DNA from: Channallabes apus
Taxonomy: Eukaryota > Chordata > Actinopteri > Siluriformes > Clariidae
DNA: 64,000 bases
Reading direction: 5' to 3'
Assembly (NCBI GenBank): GCA_030522415.1
Contig: CM060106.1
Coordinates: 26,685,967-26,749,966, forward strand
The translations under genes and the position numbers were made by a program. A model generated the notes under the pieces. That model had not been told where the DNA came from. It was given only the letters and a program-made list of their open reading frames with translations, and did not search any database. This document shows positions 22,003 to 33,893 of the stretch, in pieces. Every line of letters starts with the position of its first letter. Position 1 is the stretch's first letter.

Positions 22003-22675
22003 CTGCAACAGCAATTATAGCAACGATGCAGTAACTGATGGAAATAATTAAAAATAAATAAAAATTAGGAAGGAAAAGGTGGGCTGCAAATAAGTTTTTT
22101 TTTTTTTTTCCCTCACCATTTGACCTAGGAAAACTCACGCATCATGTGCTCCTGCAGAAATTGTAAAGTGGATGCACATGGATGCATCAGTTTTCCCAGG
22201 CCAAACGGTGAAAAAAGCTTATCTGTAGGGCATAGGGTCCCTGAAATCTGGCCATTCTTTCTCTCTTTTTTTAACGCCATGCAAACTTCCATGGCTATAT
22301 TCATGGTGCGAGTCATTTTTGTTAAAATTAATTTGTCAATTTTAAAACTAGACAAGATGTTTAAAATAAATTTATGAACTTAATGTTTTTAAACAAGTAA
22401 ATTCAATTGTAGTTTTAAAGTGTCAACAGAATAAAACAAGTTCCTTAAAGGATTAAAAGAGTTACAGTCAAATAAAATAGGTTTAATGGACAGAAGGGTT
22501 CTGCATGATAAACATTTGAATGGACAGATTTTAAAATCCATCAAAGTGTACATGTGTTTTTTGGCCAGGTTATCTTAGCAACACCTGTGGCTAATGGTCC
22601 AACTCACATGCTGAGAATGTAACCAGAGTGCAAAAAATAAAAAATCCTTTGTGAAACTGTCATGTCCCAAGCAAA

Positions 22676-23189
22676 CTGTTCCAAAATGTTTTGAAATGAA
22701 GAACAATGCATTTTCCAGCACGATGGAGCACCGTGCCATAAGGCAAAAGTGATAACCAACTGGCTCGGGGACCAAAACGTTGAAATTTTGGGTCCATGGC
22801 CTGGAAACTTCCCAGATCTTAATCCCATTGAGAACTTGGTCAATCCTCAAAAGGTGAGTGGACAAACAAAAACCCACTAATTCTGACAAACTCCAAGAGA
22901 TTATGAAAGGATTATTAAGGATCATCAGTCAGGATTTGGCCCAGAAGATGATTGAGAGCATGCCCAAATCGAATTGCAGAGGTTCTGAAAAAGAAGGGCC
23001 AACACTGCAAATACTGACCCTTTGCTTAAATGTCATGTAATTGTCGATAAAAGCCTTTGAAACATATGAAGTGCTTGTAATTATATTACAGTACATTGCA
23101 GAAACTGAAAAAGATCTAAAAGCAGTTTAGCAGCAAACTTTGTGAAAACTAATATTTGGATCACTCAAAACTTTTGGCCACCACTGTAG
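22676..23189 (+). mobile_element. Tc1-type transposon 3' fragment in the second atl2 intron
   Basis: Shows the second catalytic region (FQHDGAPCHKAKV), then NFPDLNPIEN and the C-terminal region, and ends with the terminus CAAAACTTTTGGCCACCACT. Frame is lost just after the conserved NPIEN. The 5' half is missing. It replaces intron sequence of arm 2 and is absent from arm 1. Confidence 0.75.
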
Positions 23190-23515
23190 GATACCCGATA
23201 GCTGAATGCTTTCATACAAGTTTTGTTGGGGTGCGTGCCAAATTTATAGCAATATCGCCACCTAGTCCTGAATCTGAAAGAGGAATTTTGGCAAAAACAA
23301 AATCAAGTCGGATTGCTTAGGCAAGTAATACTGAGCCATTGGGAGGAGGGACTGGGCCACTTTTGGTTCAAATTACCTTTCCCAAACCTCAACATTTGTA
23401 TTTATCCTTAGGCTTTGTTTGAAGATAGACTGGGTGGGAAAAACCCCTTGATCTAGCCTATTAGCCACCATCTTGAGTAATAAACTATTGTCGAAGCATC
23501 TGCACCTTCACTCAC

Positions 23516-23730
23516 CTGATGGTACATGTATCGGAGCATGAAATCCAGCAGGAAGGACTTGCCCATGCGGAATGCACCGGCGACCGACACCACCACCACG
23601 TTGAGATCACGAATGTGCTCCTGCAGCAGGATGCGCGCCAATGCCTGCTCGTCCAGAGAAAACTGGTTCTCATCATCTGCCACCACAATCTGAACAGGCC
23701 CGGGCACCTCGTCTTCCTCCAAACCCACAC
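23516..23730 (-). CDS. atl2: atl2 P-loop exon, second copy
   Basis: Acceptor GGGTAG|GTGTGG at 23,731, donor CAG|GTGAGT at 23,516. It encodes [18 protein letters not shown] and [18 protein letters not shown]. The K-to-M change lies next to the essential P-loop GKS. Confidence 0.75.
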
Positions 23731-24054
23731 CTACCCACCATAACAAAACAGCCAAATTAGTAGAACTTATTACAAAGTGGTGGTGGGGGATGCATTTCAT
23801 ATACGGCAGAGCATGGATCCCCAAAATCCCATGTTTGTTTAGAGAAACGTGTTTGAAAATGCCTGGTGCATAGGAGATATGACAGCTAGAGAAACAGTGG
23901 AAACTACCATGCAGACAAAAGTTCAGCTACAAGCTAAAAACCTTAAACAAGGTCTACATTAGGGATCCTCAACTACAGGCAATCATCAAACTGTTAGATA
24001 TTGGCCCTCCAAGGACTGGAGGTGAAGATCCCTGACGTACATCATACACTCGCT

Positions 24055-24265
24055 CATCGTCTATACCGCTTTATCCTGTACTCTGGGTCGCGGGGGACGT
24101 GGAACCTATCCCAGGAGACTTAGGGCACAAAGTGGGGTACAACCTGGACAGGGTGCCAATCCATCACAGTTCACTCACTCATTCACGTACAATTTGGGAA
24201 GGCCAATTAACCTAATCTGCATGACTTTGGACTTTGCGAAGAAACCGGAGTACCCAGAGGAAATT
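24055..24265 (-). mobile_element. SINE fragment (same family as 11,287)
   Basis: Starts with the complement of the tail (CTCATCGTCTATACCGCTTT), then the GGGACCTGGAGCCTATCCCA-type body, up to the AAACCGGAGTACC region. The tRNA head is missing. Confidence 0.75.
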
Positions 24266-25310
24266 GCGAGTACCCTTTGAGAAATGTGGTTCCATTTAAC
24301 TGATAACATGATTATCTAGAGAAATTCTTAATCTGGAAGAAAAGTACTTGGAAATCCTCAATCCAATACCCAAGGTTAAGGTTATTTTTGCTGAAACAGG
24401 TCCACACAATTACAAATGTGTAAGAATTAGTGGTGTGACAGCTCAGAGAATCTGTAGAAATGTGTGAAGCGATCCCAAGCATGTAAACATTAGCTGCAAA
24501 GTTGAATAGTGAAATTGCAAAATAAACATTTGCTGCCACTGTATGGTGTTATATTCCAGCCCCTAACTTTATTGTGCACACTAGCTCAAATAATGCTGAG
24601 TACCAAACTTAAATACTTCAACAACCAAACTGCTTAGACACCCTCAAGTATTGACTAATTCCGCATCACTCGATTTAAAAAAAAAAATAAAAATCAATAG
24701 CTAAGGAGTAAATCCAAGTGTCTGAGCCCATAGGCAAGAGGCTTGACTATGGTGTGTCACAATGTGTAATAATGTCTGCACAATCTCACACACACACACA
24801 CACACACACAAAGTAAAAGAAGATTGTAGTTTTGGAGATTAGCAAGTTGCTAGCACTCTCGTGTTCAGAAGAGTTTTACTTGCTTATGGAGACAATCATT
24901 CTAGAACAAAGACACTGAACATGTTTAAATTAGCCATTAGAATTGCAGAAACGGCCTTTCAAAAATATTCCACAGAATGCATCGATTTGATTGAAAGGCA
25001 TTGCAGTGATAATGGAGTGATGGATGCTTTAAAAAGCCCTTTAAAATGGACTTGGTTGACATCCCCTATAGAAAGAAAAAGGAAACCAAAGTGGGAACCC
25101 TAGCAGAAAAATATTGAAAATGGACATTTAAATAACTCCTGCAGCCAGTTAAATGTCTCATCCAATTTTGGACACTGATTTTATTTAAGTAGATTAAATA
25201 GTTTACTGATTTAACATCTGACTTTTATTTCAGATTTATTTACTTCAAGCGGCTATAGCGCTTACTGAATTTGATTTACTAAAACTAAAAAAAACTTATA
25301 CGAGTCAATG
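24266..25310. other. No confident gene; short CA tract
   Basis: A CA tract lies at 24,787-24,811. An 80-codon ORF (24,861-25,103) has no recognised motif, no splice context and no family resemblance that I can name. Confidence 0.45.
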
Positions 25311-26159
25311 AGTGTGTTCAGGCTTTGGTGACGTGCGTTTGTCCAGCTGCGCGTTTATACGGCGTTAAAAAAAACCCGTTGCATGCAGCTTTTTCTTGGC
25401 GTTCAAATCCCAACGGACGCAAGGAAAACACTTCTAGTCCGTTTTCTCCGCGTTCATTTTACACTTTCGGAGGACCGGATATATCCCATGATCTTACATG
25501 CTATACATAGGGAAATGCGGGGAAAAAAAAGCAAAAATAAAATGCTTAAAAAATAAAACTTCCACGGAAATGTTCGCATTTCTTCATAAACCACAAAAAA
25601 AAAAAAACTTCCTTTAATCCCACGTTGTGCAGTCAGAGGGTGAACCCAGTAGCGGCGACGATTTTCTCTCCCTACGTCGCCGTATTATTTTTTTTAAATA
25701 TTTTTTATATAAAAATATAATAGTTTAATTACAATTTTTAAAACAAGATGTCATGTCTAATAGCAAAATGGTCCACATTAAAAGGAGGCACCTCAAATAA
25801 AACGACAAAGGCTTTCATATCCGGTTCCCGACACTGCCTCCACAGGTTAACACTAGGGCTGCAACAACTAATCGATAAAATCGATAATTATCGATAATGA
25901 AATTCGTTGTCAACGAATGCCGTTATCGATTAGTTGGGCTGCTCACGTTATTGAGGCGCGCGACCACAAGATGCACAAATACACACACAGATACACAGTC
26001 GCTCGCGCAATGGAGGTTACAGAAGCGTCTGCAGGAAAAAGTGCGCGCCCCAAGTCCTCCAAGGTACGGGAGCAATTTACATTAAACACCTCTTATCGGG
26101 CGTTAAAATCGAGCGTTTTTCTGCCGGTTGTAGTGTCCAGTGAGCGCGGATGAAGTGCC

Positions 26160-26470
26160 GAGGGTTTTCTACACATAGGAGTCAGTGAGAGAGTTCACAC
26201 CGGCTTTGGTGACGTCACCAAAGCCCGTGTGAACACTCTCACCGGCTGCGCGGTTATACGGGGTAAAAAAAAAAAAAAAAACGTTGCATGCAGCTTTTTC
26301 TTTGCGTTCAAATACCAACGAACGCGATGAAAACACTTCTAGTGCGTTTTCTTCACGTTCATTTTACACTTCGGAGGACCGGATATATCCCATAATCCTA
26401 CAGGCTATACAGAGGGGAAAAGGGCAAAATAAACAGAGTGAACCCAGTCACGGCGAGTTTTTTTCTCTCC
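26160..26470 (+). repeat. MITE-like repeat, second copy of 25,315-25,690
   Basis: Shares GTTGCATGCAGCTTTTTCTT, ACACTTCTAG and GGAGGACCGGATATATCCCA with 25,315-25,510 in direct orientation. One copy is inside the hAT element and the other is outside it. Confidence 0.75.
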
Positions 26471-26718
26471 CCACGTCGCCGTATTACGAGAATGTCTAGT
26501 ATTTATTTTATAATTTTTTTTATTGAGACAAAAAAAAAAAAGGATAAAATACACGAGAGGATCGAAATAATGTATAAACCGTGAAAAGGATGTAGTAGAC
26601 ACTTCAATTAAAAATACCATAATCTAGAAGTCTATTCTTATTATTATTAAGTTGGATTAATTTAAGAGAATTTAAAATTTAAGTCATTCTTAACAACTGA
26701 ATGTATTTTTGTTTTAAA

Positions 26719-26719
<1 letters not shown>

Positions 26720-26788
<69 letters not shown>
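26720..26788 (+). repeat. (TA)n microsatellite
   Basis: About 34 perfect TA units. A second tract of similar length (27,049-27,121) follows in the same hAT element. Confidence 0.95.
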
Positions 26789-26789
<1 letters not shown>

Positions 26790-27048
26790 TGTAAACTTGC
26801 CATTTGCAGTTATTGTTAAAAACAAAAATGTTGATTTACATAAAATAAGGTTTAAATGTCAAAATTAAAGATAATTAAACTGTGTGGCTATTGCATTTTT
26901 TTTAAAGTTTACCTTTATACATAAATAATACCCTGATTTATGGTTTTATATGGTTAAGCAAAACATCAAATTAAAGCGTCTAGCTTTTATCCGATTTAAT
27001 CGATATACATATTATGTATGTATGTAGATGGCAAGTTGACAGTGTTTT

Positions 27049-27062
27049 ATTTATATATATAT

Positions 27063-27121
<59 letters not shown>
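27049..27121 (+). repeat. (TA)n microsatellite, second tract
   Basis: TA repeats with two AAATA interruptions. The sequence after it (GTCAACTTGCCATCTGCA) resembles that after the first tract, suggesting a local duplication. Confidence 0.93.
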
Positions 27122-27123
<2 letters not shown>

Positions 27124-27659
27124 TAACAGTCAACTTGCCATCTGCAATTATTGTTAAAAACAAAACAAATGTTGGTATGGTTTTATATATAATTATAAGC
27201 AAAACATCAATCAAATTAAAGAAGCGCTTAGCGTTATCCGATTAATCGATTAATCGAAACAATAATCGGCCAACTAATCGATTATCAAAATAATCGTTAG
27301 TTGCAGCCCTAGTTAACACACAAACTACAATTTGGGTTGCAGGCTGGCGTTAGAGACAAACAAACGCCAGTGTAGAAGTCAATCGAGCGCCGATACAAAA
27401 CGCAACATAAACGTCTAGGACGTTCAGAGCTCGTTCATTTATCAAAAGATTTTACGCCCGTGTGAACAAGGCCTTATTTTAAAGAATTTTAAATAGTCAA
27501 TTTGACCATTTAACATTTAAATGGATTAACATTCTAGCCCAAGAATTAACATTTGATTAAAATCCACAATGCATAACAATTGTTCAAATCGCACAACACT
27601 CCATTGCACTTAAAAAGCCTTAATAAATTACACTTTAATAAGTACAATTCTAAACCAAT

Positions 27660-27890
27660 AAATTATGGCTCTATCTTTCGGCTGCTCCTGTCTAGGGGTC
27701 GCCACAACTGAACATAATCCTCACCCAAACCAGTTTTATGCCGGATGACTTTCCTGACACAAGCAACCCTCCCATTTTATCTCGCCTTTTGAGCGGCACT
27801 GCAACCAGTGGCTGAGGTTTGGATGGAAACTGAACCTTTCGATTGGCAGGCAAGAAACCCACCACTGAGACAATGCCCCTCTAAGCCAAT
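27660..27890. repeat. Dispersed fish repeat, class uncertain
   Basis: Contains GCCGGATGACTTTCCTGACA followed by GCAACCCTCCCATTTTATCT and a CCAGTGGCTGAGG block. I recognise these as a common fish interspersed repeat but cannot classify it from sequence alone. Confidence 0.4.
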
Positions 27891-28627
27891 AAATTATATG
27901 AATAAGGAGTTCACCCTGTATTCAGGTTTTCTTTTTCAATTCATCCGTTACTGCCTCATCTTGGTCAGGCTCAATTAGATGTCTATCCCAGGAACGCTGG
28001 GCACAAGGTAGGAATATAGATGGATAAAGAGCCCACGTATTGACCTATTAATGGTCACCAAGTGGCAATGGAGCGAAAGAAATCAATCTACCGGCGATGA
28101 CAATTCACTTTTAAAAGCACCAACACAAAGGGCATTCAAGTGCAATAGAATGAGTGCATGAATATATAAATATGGAGAAGGACTCCAGCTGGAACTTCTC
28201 TCAGAGAAATAAATTAATGTTCTTATTTGAGTTATTACACACAAATGTAACGGAGCGCAGATACGGTGTTACTGTCAGGCTTGCTGAGAGAGGGATGTGG
28301 TTTTGAGCTGTCAGGATCAACTTGTAAAAAATACAAAAACAGTGATCAGTGCCTTACAGACCACAGCCTCAGAAATCGAATTCTTTGAAAAGGGAATAAA
28401 TGCATCCAGGCGATAATGTTACAGTACAGTACCTTAAGTCACCACAACAATAACCATATGAGCATTATATAATCTACAAAAACCACCATCAGCTCAAAAT
28501 TGTTAACTTTATTCTCCAAAATAAAATAAAAACATGAGATTAAGCTTTAACCAGGTTTCAATAGAGACAGCATGAGTAAAGAGAGGTGTATAAACATGAC
28601 CTGAACTTCACCTGTGCTCACTTTAAG

Positions 28628-28886
28628 GGCAGTGGTGGCTCAATCGGTTAAGGCTGTGGGTTTCTGTGTTACTGATCGGAAGGTCGGGGGTTCGAACCCC
28701 AGCATCGGCAAGTTGCCACTGTTGAGCCCTTGAGCAAGGCCCTTAACCCTATCTGCTCCAGGGGCGCTGTAAGCTGGCTGACCCTGCGCTCTGACCCCAG
28801 TTTCCTAATTGGGATATGCGAAGAAGAAATTTCGCTGTGCTGTAAAAAGTACATGTGACAATAATTGAATATTCTTCTTCTTCTTA
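28628..28886 (+). mobile_element. tRNA-derived SINE with conserved central domain
   Basis: The head GTGGCTCAATCGGTTAAGGC (A-box) and GGTTCGAACCCC (B-box) are at tRNA spacing. The central block GCCCTTGAGCAAGGCCCTTA is typical of fish V-SINE-like elements. It ends in a (TTC)n tail. ORFs over it are spurious. Confidence 0.85.
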
Positions 28887-30057
28887 CACCCATCAAATTC
28901 TCTATATAATAAACTTTCGTGTGCATACATGCAAGTGTGTATGAGCTATGCATTAAAAATCTCTTGTGCGGGCCCACACAACCCTTTCGTCCTTTGAGTG
29001 TGTTAAGACCTACAAAAAGCCATCACTGCCCGGGTGCACCGTACAACTTGCACACTTTACACAATATGACATATTAGGGCTGATGTCAGCTTGGGCCCTA
29101 AATATTTACCATGTCAACTGTGTGTGTGTATGCTGTGTGAGTGAGAGATGAGTGTGCGCATGCATGTTAACATTTGTAATGTTTACGTGTGGAACAGGCA
29201 GATGCTGTGGAAAAAAAAAAAGCATCACACTATGATGTCACTGTGCAACTTTAGCTAAGCTAAAGCAGCTCTCTGATTCACATCCTGCATTACTCTAACA
29301 TAAAACTGCAAAAAGAGGCAAAGTGAAAAACTAAATGCAGCTTGTAGAATAATAAAATAAAAGGACACACTAGTCTAACCCATTCGAGAATGCTAGCACA
29401 AACCTGACGCTAAGCGCTGCATAGCATTAGCAGGTATCATCAGTGCAAACCCATGACGAATGTTTTATTTTTTATTCACGCCCGCCTACGGAACTTCACA
29501 CATGCTGTCTTTATATCCAAAAGAACTATATGTTTTATTTCAGTTAATTTCAAGAGTTACCGTTATGATTTATATAGGAATGATTCTGAAGCTCCAGCCT
29601 GGTCTCCGCCTCCGCCATCTTTGACCCTCCAATTCAAAATAACCGAACGCGTCTGCTGTCAGTAACTCTGACTCCTCCCTTTTATAGCAGAGCGTAAGGC
29701 TCGAGCTCGGGGACACGTGCTCGCCGTTCCAACGTGCATATTAAAATAGGGTCTGTTAATCGTCAGTAACCATGACAACCGATTACCCTAGCAATAGTTT
29801 TTTTTTTATAATGACATATAATACAGTTTCGGCTCTTATATACATTGTTACGGCCACCTGCGGATTATTTAACATAATTTCTGTTTTTTTTCAATGAGTT
29901 ACTGTGACAGGTTATCCTCCCTATTCTATTACGCAATGGAATACAGTAATCCACAGTCCAAAGACATGCAGATTAAATGACGCCCCCAAAACTTTGATTG
30001 TAATGTGACAATCGGTGGTCAAGGTGGCGACCTGACCTCTTAAGTAACTGCCACAGA
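28887..30057. other. No gene identified
   Basis: No confident ORF or element. A 70-codon ORF at 29,453 has no recognisable motif. Confidence 0.5.
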
Positions 30058-30071
30058 AACAACAGCTATAT

Positions 30072-30218
30072 TCATTCATGCATTCATTAATTCATTTTCT
30101 GTACCGCTTTATCCTTATATACAGGGTCGCCGGGACCTGGAGCCTATCCCAGGAAACTTAGGGCACAAGGCGGGGTACACCCTGGACAAGGTGCCAATCC
30201 ATCGCAGGGCACACACAC
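30072..30218 (-). mobile_element. 5'-truncated SINE with target duplication
   Basis: Tail-side half of the 11,287 family. The 11-bp duplication AACAGCTATAT flanks it at 30,061-30,071 and 30,219-30,229. Confidence 0.88.
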
Positions 30219-30631
30219 AACAGCTATATACGTACCAAAATACCAAAAGAGAGATAGACAGAGTGTGCAGCATGGCCTACTCCAAGAAAAAATAAATAGG
30301 CTATGAAAACTGAACCTTCAAAGATTACTATTCTTCCTGAGGGAAGTTTAAAACCAGTTTGTCTCATTTGCTCAGAAATAGTGGCGATGGTAAAAAGTAG
30401 TAATGTGTACCGCCAATACTGTAGTTTAATCTCAAAATAAAATAATATGTCTGTTGTGGTTAGAATAGAGGTCTTCGGATTAATATGCTAGCTTATTCTT
30501 TGACTAAAGTTAAGTGTAACCTTAAGTAAGTGGTTGATTGAAGCACACTTTCTTTTGCCTCACAGTTTTTATTAGCTTAATAACATGCATACTCAAAACA
30601 ACTAGGTGACAGGATGGTGAGCTGGCTTTGC

Positions 30632-33600
30632 TGTGTTAGAGGGTGTTTCCTGTGTCTCCCTGTGTTAGAGGGTGTTCCCTGTGTCTCCCTGTGTTAGAGG
30701 ATGTTCCCTGTGTCCCCCTGTGTTATAGGGTGTTCCCTGTGTCCCCCTGTGTTAGAGAGTGTTTCCTGTGTCTCCATGTGTTAGAGGGTGTTCCCTGTGT
30801 CTCCCTGTGTTAGAGGATGTTCCCTGTGTCCCCCTGTGTTATAGGGTGTTCCCTGTGTCCCCCTGTGTTAGAGTGTGTTTCCTGTGTCTCCATGTGTTAG
30901 AGGGTGTTCCCTGTGTCTCCCTGTGTTAGAGGGTGTTTCCTGTGTCTCCCTGTGTTAGAGGGTGTTACCTGTGTCTCCCTGTGTTAGAGGATGTTCCCTG
31001 TGTCCCCCTGTGTTAGAGAGTGTTTCCTGTGTCTCCATGTGTTAGAGGGTGTTCCCTGTGTCTCCCTGTGTTAGAGGGTGTTCTCTGTGTCTCCATGTGT
31101 TAGAGGGATTTCCCTGTGTCTCCCTGTGTTAGAGGGTGTTCCCTGTTTCTCACTGTGATAGAGGGTGTTCTCTGTGTCTCCCTGTGTTAGAGGATGTTCC
31201 CTGTGTCCCCCTGTGTTATAGGGTGTTTCCTGTGTCTTCCTGTTTTAGAGGGTGTTCTCTGTGTCTCCCTGTGTTAAAGGGTGTTCCCTGTGTCTCCATG
31301 TGTTAGAGGGTGTTCCCTGTGTCTCCCTGTGTTAGAGGGTGTTCCCTGTGTTAGAGGGTGTTCCCTGTGTCCCCCTGTGTTAAAGGGTGTTCCCTGTGTC
31401 TCCATGTGTTAGAGGGTGTTCCCTGTGTCTTCCTGTGTTATAGGGTGTTTCCTGTGTCCCCCTGTGTTAAAGGGTGTTCCCTGTGTCCCCCTGTGTTAGA
31501 GGGTGTTCCCTGTGTCTCCCTGTGTTAGAGGATGTTCCCTGTGTCCCCCTGTGTTATAGGGTGTTTCCTGTGTCTCCCTGTGTTATAGGGTGTTTCCTGT
31601 GTCCCCCTGTGTTAGAGGGTGTTCCCTGTGTCTCCATGTGTTAGACGGTGTTCCCTGTGTCTCCCTGTGTTAGAGAGTGTTCCCTGTGTCCCCCTGTGTT
31701 AAAGGGTGTTCCCTGTGTCTCCATGTGTTAGAGGGTGTTCCCTGTGACCCCTGTGTTAGAGGGTGTTCCCTGTGTCCCCCTGTGTTAAAGGGTGTTCCCT
31801 GTGTCCCCCTGTGTTAGAGGGTGTTCCCTGTGTCTCCCTGTGTTAGAGGGTGTTCCCTGTGTCCCCCTGTGTTAAAGGGTGTTCCCTGTGTCTCCATGTG
31901 TTAGAGGGTGTTCCCTGCGTCTCCCTGTGTTAAAGGGTGTTCCCTGTGTCTCCATGTGTTAGAGGGTGTTCCCTGTGTCCCCCTGTGTTAGAGAGTGTTT
32001 CCTGTGTCTCCCTGTGTTATAGGGTGTTTCCTGTGTCCCCCTGTGTTAAAGGGTGTTCCCTGTGTCTCCATGTGGTAGAGGGTGTTCCCTGTGTCTCCCT
32101 GTGTTATAGGGTGTTTCCTGTGTCCCCCTGAATTAGAGGATATTCCCTGTGTCCCTCTGTGTTAGAGTGTTTCCTGTGTCTCCGTGTGTTAGAGGGTGTT
32201 CCCTGTGTCTCCCTGTGTTAGAGGGTGTTCTCTGTGTCTCCCTGTGTTAGAGGGATTTCCCTGTGTCTCCCTGTGTTAGAGGGTGTTCCCTGTTTCTCAC
32301 AGTGTTAGAGGGTGTTCTCTGTGTCTCCCTGTGTTAGAGGATGTTCCCTGTGTCCCCCTGTGTTATAGTGTGTTTCCTGTCTCTCCCTGTGTTAGAGGGT
32401 GTTCCCTGTGTCCCCCTGTGTTAAAGGGTGTTCCCTGTGTCTCCATGTGTTAGAGGGTATTCCCTGTGTCTCCCTGTGTTAGAGGGTGTTTCCTGTGTCC
32501 CCCTGTGTTAAAGGGTGTTCCCTGTGTCTCCATGTGTTAGAGGGTGATCCCTGTGTCTCCCTGTGTTATAGGGTGTTTCCTGTGTCCCCCTGTGTTAGAG
32601 GATGTTCCCTGTGTCCCCCTGTGTTAGAGAGTGTTTCCTGTATCTCCGTGTGTTAGAGGGTGTTCCCCGTGTCTCCCTGTGTTAGAGGGTGTTCTCTGTG
32701 TCTCCCTGTGTTAGAGGGATTTCCCTGTGTCTCCCTGTGTTAGAGGGTGTTCCCTGTTTCTCACTGTGTTAGAGGGTGTTCTCTGTGTCTCCCTGTGTTA
32801 GAGGATGTTCCCTGTGTCCCCCTGTGTTAGAGGGTGTTCCCTGTGTCTCCCTGTGTTAGAGGATGTTCCCTGTGTCCCCCTGTGTTATAGGGTGTTTCCT
32901 GTGTCTCCCTGTGTTATAGGGTGTTTCCTGTGTCCCCATGTGTTAGAGGGTGTTCCCTGTGTCTCCATGTGTTAGAGGGTGTTCCCTGTGTCTCCCTGTG
33001 TTAGAGGGTGTTCCCTGTGTCCCACTGTGTTAAAGGGTGTTCCCTGTGTCTCCATGTGTTAGAGGGTGTTCCCTGTGACCCCTGTGTTAGAGGGTGTTCC
33101 CTGTGTCCCCCTGTGTTAAAGGATGTTCCCTGTGTCCCCCTGTGTTAGAGGGTGTTCCCTGTGTCTCCCTGTGTTAGAGGGTGTTCCCTGTGTCTCCCTG
33201 TGTTAGAGGGTGTTCCCTGTGTCTCCCTGTGTTAGAGGGTGTTCCCTGTGTCTCCCTGTGTTAGAGGGTGTTCCCTGTGTCCCCCTGTGTTAGAGAGTGT
33301 TTCCTGTGTCTCCCTGTGTTATAGGGTGTTTCCTGTGTCCCCATGTGTTAAAGGGTGTTCCCTGTGTCTCCATGTGTTCGAGGGTGTTCCCTGTGTCCCC
33401 CTGTGTTAGAGGGTGTTCCCTGTGTCTCCCTGTGTTATAGGGTGTTTCCTGTGTCCCCCTGTGTTAGAGGGTGTTCCCTGTGTCTCCCTGTGTTAGAGGG
33501 TGTTCCCTGTGTCCCCCTGTGTTAGAGAGTGTTTCCTGTGTCTCCCTGTGTTACAGGGTGTTTCCTGTGTCCCCATGTGTTAGAGGGTGTTCCCTGTGTC

Positions 33601-33726
33601 CCCCTGTGTTAAAGGGTGTTCCCTGTGTCTCCATGTGTTAGATGGTGTTCCTTGTGTCCCCCTGTGTTAAAGGGTGTTCCCTGTGTCTCCATGTGTTAGA
33701 GCGTGTTCCCTGTGTCCCCCTGTGTT
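30632..33726 (+). repeat. 29-bp minisatellite, about 106 copies
   Basis: The unit TGTGTTAGAGGGTGTTCCCT plus GTGTCTCCC repeats with point variants (GAGG/ATGG/AAGG, TCTCCC/CCCCC). Some variants recur in higher-order blocks. Because 29 is not a multiple of 3 the reading frame cycles, so the Val-Ser-Pro-Cys ORFs here are not genes. Confidence 0.97.
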
Positions 33727-33842
33727 CAATTCAATTCAATTCAATTCAATTTTATTTATATAGCGTTTTTATCAATGGTCATTGTCTCAAAGCAGCTTCA
33801 CAAAAATTTAAGAAATTTAACAAAAAAAATAAAATAAAATAA

Positions 33843-33843
<1 letters not shown>

Positions 33844-33892
<49 letters not shown>
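33844..33892 (+). repeat. (AAT)n microsatellite in the L2 3' UTR
   Basis: About 16 AAT units within the LINE 3' UTR, absent from the 7.2-kb L2 copy. Confidence 0.93.

Positions 33893-33893
<1 letters not shown>

Larger units (their letters stand above)
21868..23730 (-). pseudogene. atl2: Partial inverted copy of atlastin-2 (two exons)
   Basis: On the - strand, exon 23,730-23,516 (P-loop exon, 215 bp, one codon shorter than arm 1) and exon 22,002-21,868 (135 bp) keep AG acceptors and GT donors. The second exon starts ESATWLGG, keeping the family glutamate that arm 1 changed to K. The P-loop reads GAFRMGKS where atlastins have GAFRKGKS. No later exons follow at its 3' side, so it cannot encode a complete GTPase here. 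It is either a dead fragment or the 5' part of a gene broken by the inversion. Confidence 0.8.
21801..24030 (-). repeat. Inverted duplication, arm 2
   Basis: Reverse-complement partner of arm 1. Blocks about 21,801-22,680 and 23,270-24,030 align to it. A Tc1 fragment replaces the intervening intron sequence. The outer break is near the GGCCCTCC at 24,003-24,010. The inner break is just past the short intron stub near 21,805. Confidence 0.85.
25854..27311 (+). mobile_element. Non-autonomous hAT element, 1.46 kb
   Basis: Termini TAGGGCTGCAAC and GTTGCAGCCCTA, flanked by the exact 8-bp duplication GTTAACAC (25,846-25,853 and 27,312-27,319). Subterminal ATCGATTA words are repeated on both sides. 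Near 26,010 the frame KSARPKSSKVREQFTLN resembles the start of a ZBED/hAT BED finger, but its zinc ligands are gone. Two (TA)n tracts and a second-element insertion fill the rest. Confidence 0.88.

Noticed and set aside
24861..25103. 80-codon ORF near the second arm
   Set aside because: No motif, splice context or neighbour supports it as a gene. It cannot be told from chance.
26018..26080. Possible intact BED zinc finger in the 25,854 hAT
   Set aside because: The start resembles a BED domain, but the frame reads on without CxxC or H ligands.
28621..28705. Functional tRNA gene
   Set aside because: Good A- and B-boxes, but it continues directly into a SINE central domain and TTC tail.
31937..33842. 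ORFs rich in Val-Ser-Pro-Cys repeats
   Set aside because: They are translations of the 29-bp minisatellite, whose unit length shifts frame every copy.
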